A stretch of DNA of 15,024 nt, from assembly GCA_910585355.1 (NCBI GenBank), contig CAJUDN010000013.1:1-15024 (forward strand), in the 5' to 3' direction. Positions 12,995-15,024 of this stretch are shown here, piece by piece; position 1 is the stretch's first letter, and every line of letters starts with the position of its first letter. The notes below the pieces were generated by a model, which ran no database searches, was not told the origin of the DNA, and was given only the letters and a program-made list of their open reading frames with translations. The stretch comes from an uncultured Lachnospiraceae bacterium. GTDB lineage: Bacteria > Bacillota_A > Clostridia > Lachnospirales > Lachnospiraceae. Made by a program: the position numbers and the translations under genes.

Positions 12995-13360
12995 ATGGCG
13001 CCCGAATCAAGTGTTATTTTTTTCCCCTGCAGGAACATTCTGGAAACGGTAGAATACTATACGAAGGTTCTGGGACTCTCGGTCCATAAGGACCTGGGGA
13101 CTAGCGTCTGGTTTGACTGTGGGTATGGATATCTGGCTTTCTGTGATTACGGGCCTGGACGCCCCATGGCATCCGGGCAGTGTATTTCTTTCAATCTTCC
13201 GTCTGCGGAGGATGTGGATGCCATGTATGAACTTTTAAAAACCCGCCCGGTCATCGGCCTTTTGGCTCCGCCTGCACATCATCCCCAATTTCCGGTATAT
13301 TCCTTTTTCTTTTCTGATCCCAACGGATATACTCTGGAATACCAGAAAACAATGGACTAG
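12995..13360 (+). CDS. VOC (glyoxalase/bleomycin-resistance fold) family protein
   Basis: A 121-residue single-domain protein with the vicinal-oxygen-chelate pattern. The first beta-alpha unit is VIFFPCRNILETVEYYTKVL followed by GL, the middle strands are WFDCGYGYLAFCDYG, and the end is the diagnostic SFFFSDPNGYTLEYQK, whose glutamate is the usual last metal ligand. The first-strand histidine ligand of true glyoxalase I is not evident (FPC is there instead), so the reaction cannot be assigned; bleomycin- or toxin-binding relatives are possible. Start 12995 follows AAAGGAG; a TTG at 12977 precedes that site and is rejected. The last base of its TAG stop belongs to the inserted palindromic element at 13360; without the insert the stop would be TAA at the same codon, so the protein is unchanged. 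Confidence 0.82.
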   Translation: MAPESSVIFFPCRNILETVEYYTKVLGLSVHKDLGTSVWFDCGYGYLAFCDYGPGRPMASGQCISFNLPSAEDVDAMYELLKTRPVIGLLAPPAHHPQFPVYSFFFSDPNGYTLEYQKTMD

Positions 13361-13521
13361 AGCGTGTCTGAAAATTTATTCCCGTCATCTGCACGCCCCA
13401 CTTTGCGGTATACTTGGTCCAAATTCACTTAACGTAGCCCACTACGCCGCGTTCATTTGGGCCAAATCTCCCACGAAGTGGAACGCACAGCTACCAGAAA
13501 GCAATTTTCAAACACGCTCTA
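13358..13521. mobile_element. 160-bp palindromic MITE-like element flanked by TA duplications
   Basis: The element proper is 13360-13519, bordered by TA at 13358-13359 and 13520-13521. Its ends, GAGCGTGTCTGAAAATT and AATTTTCAAACACGCTC, are inverted repeats with one mismatch. The whole element folds on itself around 13438-13441: CGTAG-CCCA-CTACG at the centre, then TTGGTCCAAAT with ATTTGGGCCAA, then CCACTT/AAGTGG. It has no ORF. TA duplication plus short ends is the signature of non-autonomous elements moved by IS630/Tc1-type transposases; the parent transposase is not in the window. Another copy is cut at 1-54. Confidence 0.82.
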
Positions 13522-13560
13522 AGAAAGGAAACCCACAAAAATAATCCCCCCAAAAATGAG

Positions 13561-13603
13561 AGGAATTGCCTCCGGCCAGGTGCCGGACCGCAGTTCCTTT
13601 TTG
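13561..13603. terminator. Bidirectional terminator after pcp
   Basis: AGGAATTGC (13561-13569) pairs with GCAGTTCCT (13590-13598) through nine pairs including one G-U, with CCGG/CCGG above. TTTTTGG follows on the plus strand. On the minus strand, the direction of pcp, the stem is followed by CTCATTTTT. It probably serves pcp and possibly also ends read-through from the VOC gene. Confidence 0.78.
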
Positions 13604-13616
13604 GTTTACAGTTCCA

Positions 13617-14258
13617 TTAGTGGATTTCTCCACCGACAGCCTTAATGTCTGTCCCAGTCATGACGGCCGCCCGGACTGCGGCCTCCAGAGAGGCGGCAAT
13701 GTCGGCGATGGCCATGGAGGGCGTGCCGGGCTTATCGACAACCTGGGAGGCGGCATAGGGGACATGAATGAATCCGCCCCGGACTCCAGGGAATTCTTTC
13801 TTAATGTAATAGAGGATTCCATACATTACATGATTACAGATATAGGTTCCGGCGGTGTTGGATAGCACGGACGGATAGCCGGCATCCTTAATGGCCTGCA
13901 CCATGGCTTTTACGGGAAGATTGCTGAAGTAGGCGTCGTCGCCGTCTTCAAAAATCGGGATGTCGATGGGCTGATTTCCCTCGTTGTCGGGAATTCTTGC
14001 GTCAGTAATGTTGATGGCCACCCGTTCCGGAGTGACACCAAAACGGCCGCCGGCCTGTCCGACGCTGATGACAATGTCCGGATGGATCTCAACCATTTTT
14101 TCGTGAATTTTCTCAATGGATTTGTTTACAACGGTTGGAATCTGCATTTTAAAGATTTGTGCCCCGGCGATTTCGTTCTTGATGGCTTTAACGGCTTCCC
14201 AGGCCGGGTTAATGGTTTCTCCCCCAAACGGATCGAATCCTGTGATTAAAACTTTCAT
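13617..14258 (-). CDS. pcp: Pyroglutamyl-peptidase I (pyrrolidone-carboxylate peptidase)
   Basis: A 213-residue cytosolic cysteine peptidase of family C15, the usual family length, which removes N-terminal pyroglutamate from peptides. Landmarks: MKVLITGFDPFGGETINPAW at the start; GQAGGRFGVTPERVAIN with catalytic E78; SNTAGTYICNHVMY with nucleophile C141; GGFIHVPY with H165. The triad is complete. The ATG at 14258 has AAAGGGGTAG just upstream on the minus strand (about 14265-14274). It is monocistronic and runs away from yaaA, with which it shares a 138-bp regulatory region, and it ends at the hairpin 13561-13603. Confidence 0.96.
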   Translation of the reverse strand: MKVLITGFDPFGGETINPAWEAVKAIKNEIAGAQIFKMQIPTVVNKSIEKIHEKMVEIHPDIVISVGQAGGRFGVTPERVAINITDARIPDNEGNQPIDIPIFEDGDDAYFSNLPVKAMVQAIKDAGYPSVLSNTAGTYICNHVMYGILYYIKKEFPGVRGGFIHVPYAASQVVDKPGTPSMAIADIAASLEAAVRAAVMTGTDIKAVGGEIH

Positions 14259-14281
14259 ATGTAACTACCCCTTTCCACGAT

Positions 14282-14310
14282 TTGACAATCCTTGATTTTA
14301 ACTGTATTAT
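14282..14310 (+). promoter_or_regulatory. Sigma-A promoter of yaaA
   Basis: TTGACA (14282-14287), 17-bp spacer and TATTAT (14305-14310). A start near 14317 gives a leader of about 80 nt. The promoter lies between pcp's start codon and pcp's own promoter, so the two transcripts overlap head-on. Confidence 0.75.
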
Positions 14311-14342
14311 TAACGTTGGGGCCAAAAGGTATTTTACCCCTG

Positions 14343-14357
14343 GTATCATCATTATAT
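14343..14357. promoter_or_regulatory. PerR-box-like sequence between pcp and yaaA
   Basis: GTATCATCATTATAT matches the PerR consensus TTATAATNATTATAA at 12 of 14 defined positions. It lies in the yaaA leader and overlaps the putative pcp -10 box. Because -10 boxes are themselves A/T-rich, part of the match may be incidental. Confidence 0.4.
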
Positions 14358-14379
14358 AGAAGATTGGAAAAATACGCAA
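14351..14379 (-). promoter_or_regulatory. Putative promoter of pcp
   Basis: On the minus strand TTGCGT (14379-14374), 17-bp spacer, TATAAT (14356-14351). The -10 is perfect and the -35 keeps only TTG. The start would be near 14344, about 27 bp beyond the yaaA start on the opposite strand. Confidence 0.5.
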
Positions 14380-14396
14380 GAAGCGGAGAGAAACCG

Positions 14397-15024
14397 ATGA
14401 AAATAATTATTTCGCCTGCCAAGAAGATGGAAGAATGCCAGGATATCTTTGCTCCTGGCGATTTTCCCAGGTATCTGTCATGGACAAAACAGATTTATGA
14501 GCTTTTGAAATCCATGACGGAAGAGGAATTGAAGCTGCTTTTTAAGGCTAATGCCCAGATCACCAGGCAGAATTTTGAACGTTACCAGACTATGGATTTG
14601 ATGCGGGCGCTGACTCCGGCTCTTTTGTCTTACGTGGGAATTCAGTATCAGTACATGGCGCCTAAATTGTTTTCCAATGAGGAGTGGGAGTACGTAAACA
14701 GCTATCTTCGGATTCTGAGCGGATTTTACGGAATTTTAAAGCCCAGCGACCGGGTGACGCCCTACCGTCTGGAGATGCAGACAAAACTTTCCGCAGGCGG
14801 AAAGAAAGATCTGTATGAATTCTGGGGAAGAAAACTTTACGATGCCATCGGGGACTCTGTCATTATCAATCTGGCATCCAGGGAATACAGCAGAGCAATT
14901 GAGCCGTATCTGACCCGCGCCGACCGCTTTGTGACCTGTATTTTTGGAGAGTATAAAGAAGATAAGGTAAAGGTGAAGGCCACAGAAGCCAAAATGGCAA
15001 GAGGAGAGATGGTTCGCTATATGG
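14397..15024 (+). CDS. yaaA: YaaA family peroxide-stress protein (DUF328), cut by the window end
   Basis: The first 209 residues of a protein normally near 250-260. It opens MKIIISPAKKM, as YaaA proteins do, and contains LRILSGFYGILKPSDRVTPY, RLEMQTKLSAGGKKDLYEFW, VIINLASREYSRAI and, at the edge, KMARGEMVRYM, all matching positions of E. coli YaaA. In E. coli YaaA limits intracellular iron and DNA damage during hydrogen-peroxide stress. ATG 14397 follows AGCGGAGAG (14382-14390). It has its own promoter at 14282-14310, and a PerR-like sequence lies in its leader, in keeping with the family's role. The stop codon is beyond the window. Confidence 0.94.
   Translation, partial: MKIIISPAKKMEECQDIFAPGDFPRYLSWTKQIYELLKSMTEEELKLLFKANAQITRQNFERYQTMDLMRALTPALLSYVGIQYQYMAPKLFSNEEWEYVNSYLRILSGFYGILKPSDRVTPYRLEMQTKLSAGGKKDLYEFWGRKLYDAIGDSVIINLASREYSRAIEPYLTRADRFVTCIFGEYKEDKVKVKATEAKMARGEMVRYM

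Noticed and set aside
1..15024. CRISPR array, tRNA, rRNA or phage genes
   Set aside because: No regularly spaced repeats, cloverleaf sequences, rRNA stretches, integrase or phage structural genes were recognised on either strand.

Overview
The window looks like chromosome of a low-to-mid GC, spore-forming member of the Clostridia, probably Lachnospiraceae-like. The pointers are a one-LysM YaaH/SleL-type spore-cortex glycosidase, a ClpB gene under a CIRCE (HrcA) operator, strong GGAGG ribosome sites, consensus sigma-A promoters and Bacillota-type intrinsic terminators. No rRNA, tRNA or CRISPR array was seen. The species assignment is inference.

Layout, left to right. (1) 1-1680: the right end of a small palindromic mobile element (1-52), an intact HD-domain hydrolase gene (81-680), then a decayed patch. 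In that patch an acetyltransferase fragment (LacA/Maa type) runs out of frame into a HAD-phosphatase fragment, followed by non-coding remnants and a strong hairpin. (2) 1593-4332: clpB with a CIRCE operator whose right arm doubles as the -35 box, closed by an intrinsic terminator. (3) 4515-8965: a five-gene unit with one good promoter at the left and one strong terminator at the right. It encodes a YjiH/YjiG gate-domain membrane pair, a DUF5058-like membrane protein, a further multi-pass membrane protein, and an AbgB-type M20 amidohydrolase. The obvious reading is uptake plus hydrolysis of an amide, possibly an acyl-amino acid, small peptide or aminobenzoyl-glutamate type compound. No AbgT transporter or AbgA partner is present in the window.

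(4) 8939-10414, minus strand: an uninterrupted IS1634/IS4-type transposase-like gene with eroded catalytic surroundings, its own promoter, no visible terminal repeats, and a terminator shared with the M20 operon. (5) 10440-11505: a long regulatory region and leader with repeated GTAAC/GTTAC dyads, then a small DUF3592-like membrane protein flanked by copies of a short palindromic repeat. (6) 11567-12830: a YaaH-like LysM plus GH18 protein and its hairpin terminator. (7) 12928-13521: a VOC/glyoxalase-fold protein whose stop codon has been overwritten by a 160-bp palindromic MITE-like element flanked by TA. (8) 13561-15024: pyroglutamyl peptidase I (pcp, minus strand) and yaaA (plus strand, cut by the window end). 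Their face-to-face promoters surround a PerR-box-like sequence.

The items most worth following up are the transporter-rich AbgB cassette, the GTAAC/GTTAC dyad cluster, the possibly domesticated transposase gene, the TA-flanked palindromic element family, and the pcp/yaaA promoter overlap. All functional statements come from reading translations and motifs by eye; no database search was run.
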